Below are positions 39,874-48,385 of a stretch of 59,588 nucleotides of DNA, piece after piece. Positions within the stretch are counted from its first letter, which is position 1. Every line of letters begins with the position of its first letter. The notes beneath the pieces were generated by a model that ran no database searches, was not told the origin of the DNA, and saw nothing but the letters and a program-made list of their open reading frames with translations. The stretch lies in NCBI RefSeq assembly GCF_018449575.1, contig NZ_JAAVUT010000028.1:1-59588 (forward strand), given 5' to 3'. The translations under genes and the position numbers were made by a program. The DNA comes from Sodalis sp. dw_96 (lineage in GTDB: Bacteria; Pseudomonadota; Gammaproteobacteria; Enterobacterales; Enterobacteriaceae).

Positions 39874-41277
39874 ATGGCCGACATTTCAACGCCCATTAAA
39901 GCCTATTCATGCATGGTCGAAGATTGGGATTTAATCGACGCCCTGATGGGCGGCACGAAGGCCATGCGAGCCGCTGGTGAAGCCCGGTTACCGCGCTGGC
40001 CGAACGAAGATATCGATGCTTATCGCTGCCGGTTGAAAGTGGCCACGCTGCTTCCTGCGCTCGAAGAGACGATAAAGGGCATGAACGGGCGTGTGTTCGC
40101 AGACGAGACCACGCTTTCCGCTGACACGCCGGACGACATTAAGACATACGCAGAAAATTTTGACCTGGCCGGGAATAACTTGGACGTCTGGGCGCAGCAG
40201 TTTTTCAATAAAGCCATGGAACGCGGACTTTGCCATGCCTTGGTTGATTATCCCCGCGTTGAAGGCATAAACAGCGTTGCCCAGGAGAAAGCCAGCGGCG
40301 CCAGGCCGTATGCCATCATCGTCGATCCGCGCCAACTTATCGGCTGGAAATCGGCGAGAACGGCCAAAGGCGAAACGCTGACCGAGATCCGCATTATGGA
40401 ATGCGTGACCGTTCCCGATGGCGATTGGGGCGAAAAGGACGTGCTGCAAATCCGGTTACTACGCCCGTATTACTGCGCGCTCTATCAAAAGCAACAGGAC
40501 GCCAACAATCAGGCCGTATGGGCCCTAACGGATGAATGGACGACCACGATGGACACCATTCCTCTGGTGACGCTCTACACCAAGCGTACCGGCTTCATGA
40601 CCGCCTCGCCGCCGTTGCTCAATCTGGCGCATATGAACGTCAAGCACTGGCAGAGCCAGAGCGATCAGGACACCATTTTGCACGTCGCCCGGGTGCCGAT
40701 ACTCTCGGTTTTCGGACTGAAAGAAGGCCAGGAATTAACTCTCGGCGCGTCAGTGGCCATGGAATTTTCTGACCGGTCAAAGCAAGGGGTCGAATATACC
40801 GAGCATACCGGCGCCAGTATCGAGGCCGGCCAAGCTTCGCTTGATGATCTGGTCGAGCAGATGCGCATGGCTGGAGCCAAGTTACTGCGCCAAGAAAACA
40901 CGTCGACTAAGTCGGTCGACCAGGTCGGCCAGGAAACCATGCAGGAAGATAGCCCGCTGTACACCATGGCTAATTCCCTGGAAGACGCAATTGATAACGT
41001 CCTGCAGTTCATGGCCGACTGGCGCGGAATGCCTGACGGCGGCAATGTTGAGATCCATACCGAACTGGATACGGCGTCGCTTGCCATTGACGCTCCCGGC
41101 GTTGTTGCGCTCATTTCTGCTTACCAGGCCGGCGCTATACGTAAGGTTGATTTAGTTCGCGCATTGCAGTCGCTTGGTTTGATTGACGCTGACGCTAATG
41201 TTGATGAGGTGATCGCCGAACTGGCCGCCAGCGTACCGGGAATGGGAGCTTACACGCATGACCCAGTCACTGCATGA
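39874..41277 (+). CDS. Portal protein, DUF4055
   Basis: A 467-residue protein matching DUF4055 portal proteins (RLPRWPNEDIDAYRCRLKVA early; DPRQLIGWKS in the middle). It forms the dodecameric DNA gate to which terminase and tail connectors bind. Full length. It overlaps the head-morphogenesis gene by 20 bases. Confidence 0.88.
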   Translation: MADISTPIKAYSCMVEDWDLIDALMGGTKAMRAAGEARLPRWPNEDIDAYRCRLKVATLLPALEETIKGMNGRVFADETTLSADTPDDIKTYAENFDLAGNNLDVWAQQFFNKAMERGLCHALVDYPRVEGINSVAQEKASGARPYAIIVDPRQLIGWKSARTAKGETLTEIRIMECVTVPDGDWGEKDVLQIRLLRPYYCALYQKQQDANNQAVWALTDEWTTTMDTIPLVTLYTKRTGFMTASPPLLNLAHMNVKHWQSQSDQDTILHVARVPILSVFGLKEGQELTLGASVAMEFSDRSKQGVEYTEHTGASIEAGQASLDDLVEQMRMAGAKLLRQENTSTKSVDQVGQETMQEDSPLYTMANSLEDAIDNVLQFMADWRGMPDGGNVEIHTELDTASLAIDAPGVVALISAYQAGAIRKVDLVRALQSLGLIDADANVDEVIAELAASVPGMGAYTHDPVTA

Positions 41278-42313
41278 TAATGCCGTCCTCATTCAGTCTC
41301 TGATTGAGCGCATCAAGGCTGGGCAGAGCGGCGAGCTCAAAACCCTGTTTAATGATCTGCGCTCTGCTGCCGGCGACATCCTGCAGGACTATGACGGCAT
41401 AATCGGTACGATGGGCCAGCGCGACGAGATATCCAAGCTGCTCGCCAAGGCCATGGAGCTGCCGGTCGATGCGTATGGCCAGCAGCTGCGCGACCTGTGC
41501 AATCAGATTTCCGGCGAAGTGGTCAATCTGGAATATCACTCGCTGATGTCGGTTGCCGGCATGCCGGCGCTGGTTATTCCCGATACTGATAAAATCATCC
41601 GCCAGCTCGACAATACGCCGATGTCGATCCGCAACTGGCGCGGTGAGTTAATGCTCGACCCGTTCATCAAAGACTGGGAAACGGCGACGCTCACCGCGGC
41701 GAACAATGCTGTGTTGAGGGCCTGGAGCGAAGGCCAGACAATCCAGCAACTCACCACCATGCTGCGAGGCACCAAAAAGCTTTACGGCGCCGACGGTATT
41801 ATCGGCCAGTACGTTCAGAACGCCGACATGATTGGCCGGACGGCGATACAGCACACGTCCAGTGTGGCGCGAGAAGCTTTCTATGATGCTAATGACGATG
41901 TGATCGATAAGGTACGATTTGTCGCTACCCTCGATAACAGAACTACCGCTGTATGCCGATCGCTGGATGGTACGGAATATCCGATTAATGTCGGGCCCAG
42001 GCCGCCACTTCACATTGGCTGCCGAAGCACAACTCGTCCGGTGCTGGATGACGACACTTTCAGTGAAGGCGCAACGCGGTCATCAGCGACGGGTTATGTG
42101 CCAGCAAATGAAACATATTACCAGTGGCTCGAACGTCAGCCGGACGACTATCAGGACAGCGCCATCGGCAAGATGCGGGCCACGCTGCTGCGTGATGGTG
42201 GCCTTAGCGCTCAACAATTCGCAGCCCTGCAGCTCGATAAGAATTTTCAGCCACTTACCCTGGACGAAATGAGGCAATTAGCTCCAAACGCATTCATTCG
42301 GGCCGGCGTTTAA
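41258..42313 (+). CDS. SPP1 gp7/Mu F-like head morphogenesis protein
   Basis: A 351-residue protein with the gp7 domain in its second half: IGRTAIQHTSSVAREAFYD, then LDNRTTAVCRSLDGTEYP and PPLHIGCRSTTRPV. Minor head proteins of this family are packed with the genome or help connect the portal. The position after the portal gene is standard. Confidence 0.88.
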   Translation: MTQSLHDNAVLIQSLIERIKAGQSGELKTLFNDLRSAAGDILQDYDGIIGTMGQRDEISKLLAKAMELPVDAYGQQLRDLCNQISGEVVNLEYHSLMSVAGMPALVIPDTDKIIRQLDNTPMSIRNWRGELMLDPFIKDWETATLTAANNAVLRAWSEGQTIQQLTTMLRGTKKLYGADGIIGQYVQNADMIGRTAIQHTSSVAREAFYDANDDVIDKVRFVATLDNRTTAVCRSLDGTEYPINVGPRPPLHIGCRSTTRPVLDDDTFSEGATRSSATGYVPANETYYQWLERQPDDYQDSAIGKMRATLLRDGGLSAQQFAALQLDKNFQPLTLDEMRQLAPNAFIRAGV

Positions 42314-42331
42314 TCAATCCCATTTTAACCT

Positions 42332-42353
42332 GGTCGCTTTGGCGGCCTTTTTT
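42332..42353 (+). terminator. Intrinsic terminator after the head-morphogenesis gene
   Basis: GGTCGC-TTTG-GCGGCC followed by six T, 19 bases after the stop. In the late operon, so either read through with Q or used to shape 3' ends. Confidence 0.75.
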
Positions 42354-42430
42354 ATGCCTGTCGTCTGGCGGATGCCGGCGGCGAACCGGGGCGGATGCTC
42401 CAATAAATGGCCGGAAGGCTGGAGAAAGTA

Positions 42431-43183
42431 ATGAAACTGAAATTAGACGCAGACGGTCATGTTGTTGTCGAAAACGGCATGCCGGTTTATATCCATGATG
42501 ACGGTAAAGAGATCCCTTTCGACGCCGTCCAGGCCGTTGGCAAAATTGCATCACTCAACGGTGAGGCTAAATCTCACCGCGAAGCCAAAGAAGCGGCAGA
42601 GGCAAACCTGAAGAAATTTTCAGGTATTGACGACCCGGCCAAAGCGCTGGAAGCTCTGCAGACACTGACCAAAATCGACCAGAAAAAGCTAATCGACGCT
42701 GGCGCCGTTGACCAGGTTAAGGAACAAATCACCAAAGCATTCCAGACCCAGATTGATGAACTGACCGGCACAAACAAAACGCTCCAGTCGCAGCTTTATA
42801 ACGAAATGATCGGCGGCCGCTTTGGCAGCTCAAAATTCATTACTGAAAAACTCGCGATCCCGGCTGATTTTGTACAGGCCCGGTTCGGTCAGTCCTTCAA
42901 AATTGAAGACGGCAAGGTCGTTGCTTATGACCCATCGGGCAATAAAGTGCTCTCTCGAACAAAACTCGGTGATTTGGCTGATTTCGATGAAGCGCTGGAA
43001 CTCCTCATCGAGCAATATCCGCAGAAAGACCACATTCTGAAAGCCTCAGGTGCGACGGGCACCGGCGCGCAACAAAGTCAGCACCAAGCCGGACAGAAAA
43101 CGATAAAGCGCACTGATTTCGATGCTCTCGATATGGTTGGAAAGAACGAAGCCTTAAAGGGCGGCGTTACTGTTGTTGATTGA
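42431..43183 (+). CDS. Scaffold-like protein, DUF6651
   Basis: A 250-residue acidic, largely helical protein with a coiled coil (about residues 50-120). It has a short folded start (DADGHVVVENGMPVYIHDDG) and a C-terminal part ending in FDALDMVGKNEALKGG. Matches the DUF6651 type that precedes P22-like coat genes and acts as scaffold. ATG 42431 has GGAG upstream; the frame is open further back without support. Confidence 0.75.
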   Translation: MKLKLDADGHVVVENGMPVYIHDDGKEIPFDAVQAVGKIASLNGEAKSHREAKEAAEANLKKFSGIDDPAKALEALQTLTKIDQKKLIDAGAVDQVKEQITKAFQTQIDELTGTNKTLQSQLYNEMIGGRFGSSKFITEKLAIPADFVQARFGQSFKIEDGKVVAYDPSGNKVLSRTKLGDLADFDEALELLIEQYPQKDHILKASGATGTGAQQSQHQAGQKTIKRTDFDALDMVGKNEALKGGVTVVD

Positions 43184-43280
43184 TACACCTCAATTTTGCC
43201 GGGACCTGGATAGGGATCGGCGCATGGCTGGATAGCCAAAACAAACCCTCCCTAACCAATATTTCAAGGATTCATAAATC

Positions 43281-44426
43281 ATGGCTGGAAATACCTTAAC
43301 GGGACTAATCCCGACAATTTATACCGCGTTAAACGTGGTTTCTCGCGAATTAATCGGCTTCATCCCTGCTGTATCTCGCAATACCAAGGCTGATGCTGCT
43401 GCGGTAGGACAGACCGTTACTGCACCGGTCGCATTGCCTGCCACCGCTGTGGATATTGTTCCCGGCGCTACTGCACCGGATAACGGTGAACAGACGGTCG
43501 GCACGGTCGGCGTTACCATTACCAAATCGAAAATGGTCCCGGTAAAATGGAATGGCGAGGAACAACTCGGATTAGGCCCGGCCGGTACGTACAACACTAT
43601 CCTGGCAGATCAATTCCAAGAAGCCTTCCGCGCTTTAGCTAACGAAGTTGAAGGAGATCTCGGCGGACTGTACTTCGGCTCTTCGCGCGCAGTCGGTACG
43701 GCCGGAACTGCACCGTTTGGCGTGAAAGAGGATTTCTCCGACTTTGCCAATACCAACCAAGTGCTCGACGACAATGGCGCACCGAAAACTGGTCGGCAAA
43801 TGGTCCTCGGCTCTAATGCGATTACCAACATTCGCGGTAAACAATCGCTGCTGTTCAAGGCAAACGAAGCCGGCACTGATGAATTGCTGCGTCAGGGTAT
43901 CATCGGCCAGGTGGAGGGTTTCAACATCCATAATTCGGCTGGCGTGAAGCGTGTCGCTGCTGCTACTGGCGCGGGGTATCTGGTTAATAACGCTGCTGGA
44001 TATAATATCGGTGACCGCCTTATCGCCGTTGATACCGGAACCGGTACCGTACCCATTGGCACTCCGATCACCTTCGCTGGGGATACCAACAAATATGTGG
44101 TTGCCGCATCAACCGCCACGGTGATTACTTTGGCCTATCCCGGTCTGCGACAGGCTGTTGCAGATAATGCGGCTATCACTGTTGGCGGCGCATTCACCGC
44201 AAACATGGCGTTCAGCAAAAACGCCTTCTTGCTGGCCGCCCGTACCCCGGCAATGCCTCAAGGCGGCGATAGTGCTGACGATGTGATGACCGTTACTGAC
44301 CCGGTATCCAATATCTCGTTTCAGGTGGCGTTATATCGTCAATACCACCAGGTGCGTTATGAAGTCGGCCTTGCCTGGGGTGTCGCATCTATCGCGCCTC
44401 AGCATTCAACTATCCTTCTGGGCTAA
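43281..44426 (+). CDS. Major capsid protein, P22 coat family
   Basis: A 381-residue coat protein. The start TLTGLIPTIYTALNVVSREL and the VKWNGEEQLGLG segment are typical of the P22 gp5-like family, which has the HK97 fold with an inserted domain (GYNIGDRLIAVDTGTG region, about residues 240-300). It is placed directly after the scaffold and before connectors. AGGA precedes the ATG. Confidence 0.9.
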   Translation: MAGNTLTGLIPTIYTALNVVSRELIGFIPAVSRNTKADAAAVGQTVTAPVALPATAVDIVPGATAPDNGEQTVGTVGVTITKSKMVPVKWNGEEQLGLGPAGTYNTILADQFQEAFRALANEVEGDLGGLYFGSSRAVGTAGTAPFGVKEDFSDFANTNQVLDDNGAPKTGRQMVLGSNAITNIRGKQSLLFKANEAGTDELLRQGIIGQVEGFNIHNSAGVKRVAAATGAGYLVNNAAGYNIGDRLIAVDTGTGTVPIGTPITFAGDTNKYVVAASTATVITLAYPGLRQAVADNAAITVGGAFTANMAFSKNAFLLAARTPAMPQGGDSADDVMTVTDPVSNISFQVALYRQYHQVRYEVGLAWGVASIAPQHSTILLG

Positions 44427-44441
44427 TCCAGATCAGCAAAT

Positions 44442-44461
44442 GGGGCTTCGGCCCCCTTTTT
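44442..44461 (+). terminator. Intrinsic terminator after the coat gene
   Basis: GGGGC-TTCG-GCCCC with a T run, 15 bases after the capsid stop and 15 before the next start. It may stabilise the abundant coat mRNA and lower expression of downstream genes. Confidence 0.85.
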
Positions 44462-44476
44462 ATTGGATAAAAAACC

Positions 44477-44674
44477 ATGGCAAAGACAAAAGATGGCATC
44501 GATGCTGCTGAACAGCCTGAACAGCCTGAACAGCCTGAACAGCCTGAACAGCCTGAACAACCAATCCGGATGTATACGGAAACGCCTGATCATGCCGGTG
44601 GCCCGACTGAAGCCGATGTCCACCCTGACGAAGTGGAAAATTGGAAGGCCCAGGGCTGGCGCATTGAAGAGTAA
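44477..44674 (+). CDS. Small capsid-adjacent protein with (Glu-Gln-Pro)6 repeat
   Basis: A 65-residue acidic protein: six Glu-Gln-Pro units (residues 12-29), encoded by the 9-base tandem repeat at 44508-44561, then an ending with PTEADVHPDEVENWKAQGW that resembles phage HeH/FSH1-like short linker proteins found after coat genes. Function unknown. The repeat number is likely to vary by slippage. Confidence 0.65.
   Translation: MAKTKDGIDAAEQPEQPEQPEQPEQPEQPIRMYTETPDHAGGPTEADVHPDEVENWKAQGWRIEE
44508..44561. repeat. Six tandem copies of CTGAACAGC
   Basis: Five exact copies and one with a single change, in frame within the 65-residue gene, coding Glu-Gln-Pro units. A change of copy number keeps the frame. 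Confidence 0.95.
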
Positions 44675-44685
44675 CAGGGGGCGTT

Positions 44686-45168
44686 ATGCTCGTAACAGAC
44701 ATGAATTCGCCGGATTTCAACAGCTATGCTTCGGTTGATGACTGCCGGGCATATGCCAGCGCTCGCGGCTTCACGCTGCCGGCGGACGATGCAGCCGTCG
44801 AACCGCTACTGTTTCAGGCCATGGACTGGTTAGAAGGTCGGAAGTGGAAAGGGATACCGCGGGTGTTCGGCCAGAATCTGGCGTGGCCGCGCGCGTACGT
44901 AAAACGCGACTATTACACCATCCACAGCGATGTGATCCCGAAACAAGTAATTGAGGCGCAATGCCGCCTGGCGGTTGAGGCGCAGACGATTGATCTGCTC
45001 GCGTCAAATCAGAACGGTCAAGAGGTCTTGTCCGAGGCGGTCAGTGGAGTAGTGAGCGTGACGTATTCTGAGTTCAGCCGCGACATTGCGCCTTCGTTTC
45101 CTGCCGTTGATGCGCTGCTGCGCGGCCTGTGCGTCGGCGCCGGGCAGATAGCTATCGTGAGAGGATGA
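44686..45168 (+). CDS. Head-tail connector, DnaT-like phage protein
   Basis: A 160-residue protein with the conserved phage connector pattern: YASVDDCRAYASARG, then LFQAMDWLEGRKWKG, and a WPR motif (NLAWPRAYVKRD). It matches the putative DnaT-like connector family (gp6-like adaptor) that closes the portal. GGGGG lies before the ATG. Confidence 0.78.
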   Translation: MLVTDMNSPDFNSYASVDDCRAYASARGFTLPADDAAVEPLLFQAMDWLEGRKWKGIPRVFGQNLAWPRAYVKRDYYTIHSDVIPKQVIEAQCRLAVEAQTIDLLASNQNGQEVLSEAVSGVVSVTYSEFSRDIAPSFPAVDALLRGLCVGAGQIAIVRG

Positions 45169-45169
45169 T

Positions 45170-45526
45170 ATGGCTGCTTTCTATCCACGCATGCAGGCCA
45201 CGACCACCAAGTTGCTGACGAAATATGGCAAAACGATGTACCTGGAGCGCGCCGGCACGTCTGTTACCGACCCGGTGACCGGCGATGCTACGACTTCACC
45301 GCCGCAATCATTGCCCGTTATTGGCGTGGTACAGGACTTTAACCGATTGGAAGTCGACGGCACGCTCATTCTGGCCAGCGATAAGAAGGTGACCATCACC
45401 GCGGCGACTGCGCCGCTTATTGGGGATTCTCTGCAAGACGGCACAACCAAATGGCGGATCATCAATATCAGCGACAAAACACCCGCTGACGTGACGCTCT
45501 GCTATCAGCTGCAAGTGAGGCGCTAA
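45170..45526 (+). CDS. Head closure/stopper protein
   Basis: A 118-residue beta-strand protein beginning MAAFYPRMQATTTKLLTKYG, in the order and size of the stopper (head-closure) proteins of siphoviruses. Assignment rests on position between adaptor and tail-completion genes and on the beta-barrel look. GAGAGG precedes the ATG. Confidence 0.68.
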   Translation: MAAFYPRMQATTTKLLTKYGKTMYLERAGTSVTDPVTGDATTSPPQSLPVIGVVQDFNRLEVDGTLILASDKKVTITAATAPLIGDSLQDGTTKWRIINISDKTPADVTLCYQLQVRR

Positions 45527-45979
45527 ATGGGTGGATTCTCAATGTCTATCGGCAAGTGGGCTGGCGATACCATCCAGCGCACCGAGAACGTCGGAAAAGA
45601 AGCGGCGATCGAGCTATTCGGTAGCGTCATTAACGATACTCCAGTGGATAAAGGAACTTTACGGGCCAATTGGCAGGCAACGGCTGACTCCCCAGCGACA
45701 GGGCAACTTGCTGATACTGATATTAGCGGAGCGCAAACCGTCGAAAAGATGACGGCAACCGTTAACGCATTGGACCAAGATTTCACCGTCTATTTGGCGA
45801 ATAACCTGCCTTACGCTCAGGTCGCAGAATATGGCGAATGGAAGGATAAAAACGGCAATCCGGCAAACGGCCCAAAAACCGTTAACGGTTTCGCCATTCG
45901 AGCTCCGGCGGGCATGGTTCGCCGCAACATGGCCCGCATAAACACCATCCTCAATAAGCAGATGGTTCTCATCAAGTAA
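45527..45979 (+). CDS. Neck/tail-completion protein, HK97 gp10-like
   Basis: A 150-residue protein with the gp10-like signature: DTPVDKGTLRANWQAT, then LANNLPYAQVAEYGEW. The family sits at the neck and joins head to tail. ATG 45527 has GTGAGG upstream; an internal ATG at 45542 is possible. Confidence 0.82.
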   Translation: MGGFSMSIGKWAGDTIQRTENVGKEAAIELFGSVINDTPVDKGTLRANWQATADSPATGQLADTDISGAQTVEKMTATVNALDQDFTVYLANNLPYAQVAEYGEWKDKNGNPANGPKTVNGFAIRAPAGMVRRNMARINTILNKQMVLIK

Positions 45980-45988
45980 GGTAAACCC

Positions 45989-46399
45989 GTGAAGGACATT
46001 TCATCAGCTCTGCGCACGCGCATGATAGCGGCAGCCGCTGCGTTGTCTTTGCCGGTGGCCTGGCCGCTTGAAGCATTCGATCCGCCTGATGGCGACTATC
46101 TGCGATTTTACTTTTCGCCGGCGGGCGATGACGCGCTGTCGTATGGCCCGGGCGGCCTGGATTCGATATCGGGATTTTTCCAGGTTGATGTCGTTTGCAA
46201 AATACGCGCTGGCGTCAATGGCGTGATGCTCTCGATATTCGACACGCTACGGTCGCAATTCAAAATCGGGACCGTCCTCACTTACAACAACACCCGCGTC
46301 ACAATCAAAAACCGCGACTACACCGATCCGCAGTCTCTCGATGGCTGGGCGGTCGCTCATCTGACGTTCTACTGGTCATCATACGAAACACGGAGCTAA
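45989..46399 (+). CDS. Tail terminator, DUF4128
   Basis: A 136-residue protein from GTG 45989, matching DUF4128 (DYLRFYFSPAGDDALSYG, then WAVAHLTFYW). The family corresponds to lambda U and caps the tail tube for joining with the head. Position directly before the tube gene supports the call. Confidence 0.8.
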   Translation: MKDISSALRTRMIAAAAALSLPVAWPLEAFDPPDGDYLRFYFSPAGDDALSYGPGGLDSISGFFQVDVVCKIRAGVNGVMLSIFDTLRSQFKIGTVLTYNNTRVTIKNRDYTDPQSLDGWAVAHLTFYWSSYETRS

Positions 46400-46404
46400 A
46401 AATT

Positions 46405-47346
46405 ATGGCTATGATCACTGCCGCCGGCGCCAAACAGGTCGATTACTGGATGGTGCCTGAAGTCGTTGAGGGCACAACCCCGGCGACGCCCGCATTCATC
46501 CGCATACCGAAAACACCTGGCGAATTAACCCTGACCCGCGATGCGCTGAGCTCGAACCAGGTAAGAAAAAATCGTAAAACGTTGTTCTCTGGCCGTGGCT
46601 CGGAAAGCTCTTCCGGCACGCTCAACACTGAATTTGCCTTTGCGGATTTCGATTATCTGCTGCAAAGCCTGATGTTCAATTCGTGGGTTGAGGACGTTCT
46701 CGTTATCGGCACCACTCATAAGCCGTTCACACTTGAGCGCAAGCAGTCCGATATCAACACGCTGCGGCGCTATCCCGGCTGTCTGGTCAATACGCTGGCC
46801 CTCACGGCCACACCCAACGCCATCGTGACGGCTGATTTCGGCATCATGGGCGCGTCGGTGCTGTATGACGCGACAGCCATTACCGATGCGACTTATACCG
46901 AGCCGGCCAATAACGATCCGTTCGATTCTACCGGCGAAAACGCCACGCTGACCGCGACCATTTTAGTGAATGGCGTGGCCAGCAATGCGGTCACGTCCGT
47001 ATCGCTCAATATGGATAACGGGATTTCTCAGTCGCATGTCTACGGCCAGCGCGGCGTTGCGGCCAGCGGCTCAACCAATGCGGCCACGACCGGGTCAATC
47101 ACGTTCCTCTACCAGGACGAGGACTTGTCCCAGATGTTCTATGACAATGCGGACATTTCCCTGGAGTTCACGTTAAGCGGTGCGGCCGGCGCATATACCT
47201 TCCTGCTGCCGCGCATCAAATTCACGTCCGAGGCGCTGGCGGAGGCCGACGCATTCCAGGCGCTGACATTCAATTACACCGCATTCGCGACAAAAGACAC
47301 CGGCATCCTGCTGCAGATCGCCCGCGTTCCCGTTGTGGAAGCCTAA
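46405..47346 (+). CDS. Major tail tube protein
   Basis: A 313-residue tail tube protein: VPEVVEGTTPATPAFIRIP at the start, a middle Ig-like insert rich in Thr/Ala, and a C-terminal domain ending LLQIARVPVVEA. It polymerises around the tape measure. ATG 46405 has GGAG before it; the frame extends upstream through the terminator gene without support. Confidence 0.85.
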   Translation: MAMITAAGAKQVDYWMVPEVVEGTTPATPAFIRIPKTPGELTLTRDALSSNQVRKNRKTLFSGRGSESSSGTLNTEFAFADFDYLLQSLMFNSWVEDVLVIGTTHKPFTLERKQSDINTLRRYPGCLVNTLALTATPNAIVTADFGIMGASVLYDATAITDATYTEPANNDPFDSTGENATLTATILVNGVASNAVTSVSLNMDNGISQSHVYGQRGVAASGSTNAATTGSITFLYQDEDLSQMFYDNADISLEFTLSGAAGAYTFLLPRIKFTSEALAEADAFQALTFNYTAFATKDTGILLQIARVPVVEA

Positions 47347-47385
47347 CCAATTGCCCGGGCAATACCGGGCCCACTGGAGCATTAA

Positions 47386-47832
47386 ATGAAATTAAGCGAT
47401 TTCGCCACCCGGGCCGAAGCCAACGAAGGGAAAAAACTGTTCCTGCTGCTGCCGGACGGCACACCGACCGAAGAATACTTGCTGGTGCGGGGCATTGATA
47501 GCGATGAGTTCCGAGCCGCCAAGACTGCCGCAAGCAGGGCCGTGTTCGAACTGGACAAAAAACAACTGGACGACAAAGGTTTTATCAAGAAATTCGACGA
47601 GGACGCCGAGTTCACGCAGTTCCAGGCGCTGGTTATCAACTGGTCGCTGGATGAGGAGTTCACGCCGGATAACCTGAAGCTGTTGCTCACTGAATCGCCA
47701 AATATCAGGGAGCGCGTGAACAATTTCGCCGCCAACCGGGCAGAGTTTTTCAAAAAAAAGCCGCAGGCCTCGTCCGATACACCGCCTTCCAGCGAAAGCT
47801 CGACAAGCGGCAAAAAGACGGCAAAAGCCTAA
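47386..47832 (+). CDS. Tail assembly chaperone G
   Basis: A 148-residue acidic protein in the position of lambda G (MKLSDFATRAEANEGKKLFL start), with a Ser/Lys-rich tail. With the T frame it should make a G-T fusion that chaperones the tape measure. Its last codons hold A-rich slip sites (47811-47826). Confidence 0.8.
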   Translation: MKLSDFATRAEANEGKKLFLLLPDGTPTEEYLLVRGIDSDEFRAAKTAASRAVFELDKKQLDDKGFIKKFDEDAEFTQFQALVINWSLDEEFTPDNLKLLLTESPNIRERVNNFAANRAEFFKKKPQASSDTPPSSESSTSGKKTAKA

Positions 47833-47852
47833 GAGAGCATTACCACGCCGCG
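47811..47852 (+). promoter_or_regulatory. Programmed -1 frameshift region of G/GT
   Basis: CAAAAAG (47811-47817) and GCAAAAG (47821-47827) lie just before the G stop. The T frame is -1 to G and is open from the slip sites to the T frame ATG, coding a conserved-looking bridge (SLREHYHAAMKLGI). T has no good ribosome site of its own, so synthesis as a G-T fusion is expected. Confidence 0.7.
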
Positions 47853-48083
47853 ATGAAATTAGGTATCACGCCGGACGCTATGATTGACCCACCTGATTTG
47901 CCGGAAGGAACGGGCTACCTCTGGGGCTGGTTCATCGACCTGATGCGCGGTTCCGGCGGCGAATTGACGTTTTCAGAGTTGAAAGCCTGGACGGAATTAA
48001 CCGGCAACCGGCCGACGCCGGCGGAAGTCGAAATCATTATGGACATGGCCTTCGAGGTCACGAAAGACATACCGAAGTTATAG
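47853..48083 (+). CDS. Tail assembly chaperone T (expressed as GT)
   Basis: A 76-residue frame from the ATG at 47853 (MKLGITPDAMIDPPDLPEGT, then GYLWGWFIDLMRG), the T part of the tail chaperone. In siphoviruses it is made as an extension of G by ribosome slippage and is absent from virions. The upstream -1 frame continues the similarity. Confidence 0.75.
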   Translation: MKLGITPDAMIDPPDLPEGTGYLWGWFIDLMRGSGGELTFSELKAWTELTGNRPTPAEVEIIMDMAFEVTKDIPKL

Positions 48084-48135
48084 CCCTGACTATCGGAGAG
48101 AACATTCCTGCGGCCATTTCCGAGTGCCCGAGTGA

Positions 48136-48273
48136 TTAATCAGCAGAACAATATCCTCCCTTGTGATGTGACCCTGTCCCTCCATGAGGGTGCTCGCCTT
48201 TTGGGCAAGCTATTGCTGAAACAGACATCCCGCTAAAAATTAATATTAAAAATAACGCAATTACTTTTTTCAT
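48136..48273 (-). CDS. Secreted 45-aa Cys/His-rich peptide on the opposite strand
   Basis: A 45-residue frame: signal peptide MKKVIALFLILIFSGMSVSA with cleavage expected before IACP, then a mature part of about 25 residues rich in Gly and His with two cysteines (ACPKGEHPHGG, HHKGGYCSAD). AGGA lies six bases before the ATG. Reads against the late operon between GT and the tape measure, so it is probably expressed from the prophage. Similar CPKG peptides recur in enterobacterial phages; function unknown. Confidence 0.7.
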   Translation of the reverse strand: MKKVIALFLILIFSGMSVSAIACPKGEHPHGGTGSHHKGGYCSAD

Positions 48274-48297
48274 TTCATTCCTTTCATGCATGTTTGT

Positions 48298-48328
48298 GTC
48301 GGTCAATTTGGCCGACTTGCGGCAAGTC
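48298..48328. promoter_or_regulatory. Two overlapping palindromes upstream of the minus-strand peptide gene
   Basis: GTCGGTCAATTTGGCCGAC (48298-48316, one mismatch) and GACTTGCGGCAAGTC (48314-48328, perfect arms of seven) share three bases. They lie 25 bases upstream of the start at 48273. Likely operators or alternative RNA hairpins; no T run follows, so not a terminator. Confidence 0.55.
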
Positions 48329-48385
48329 TATGCCCATAAAGTTACAAATAAAGATAGCTTCATCAAATAGCCCGGAGATAAGCAC

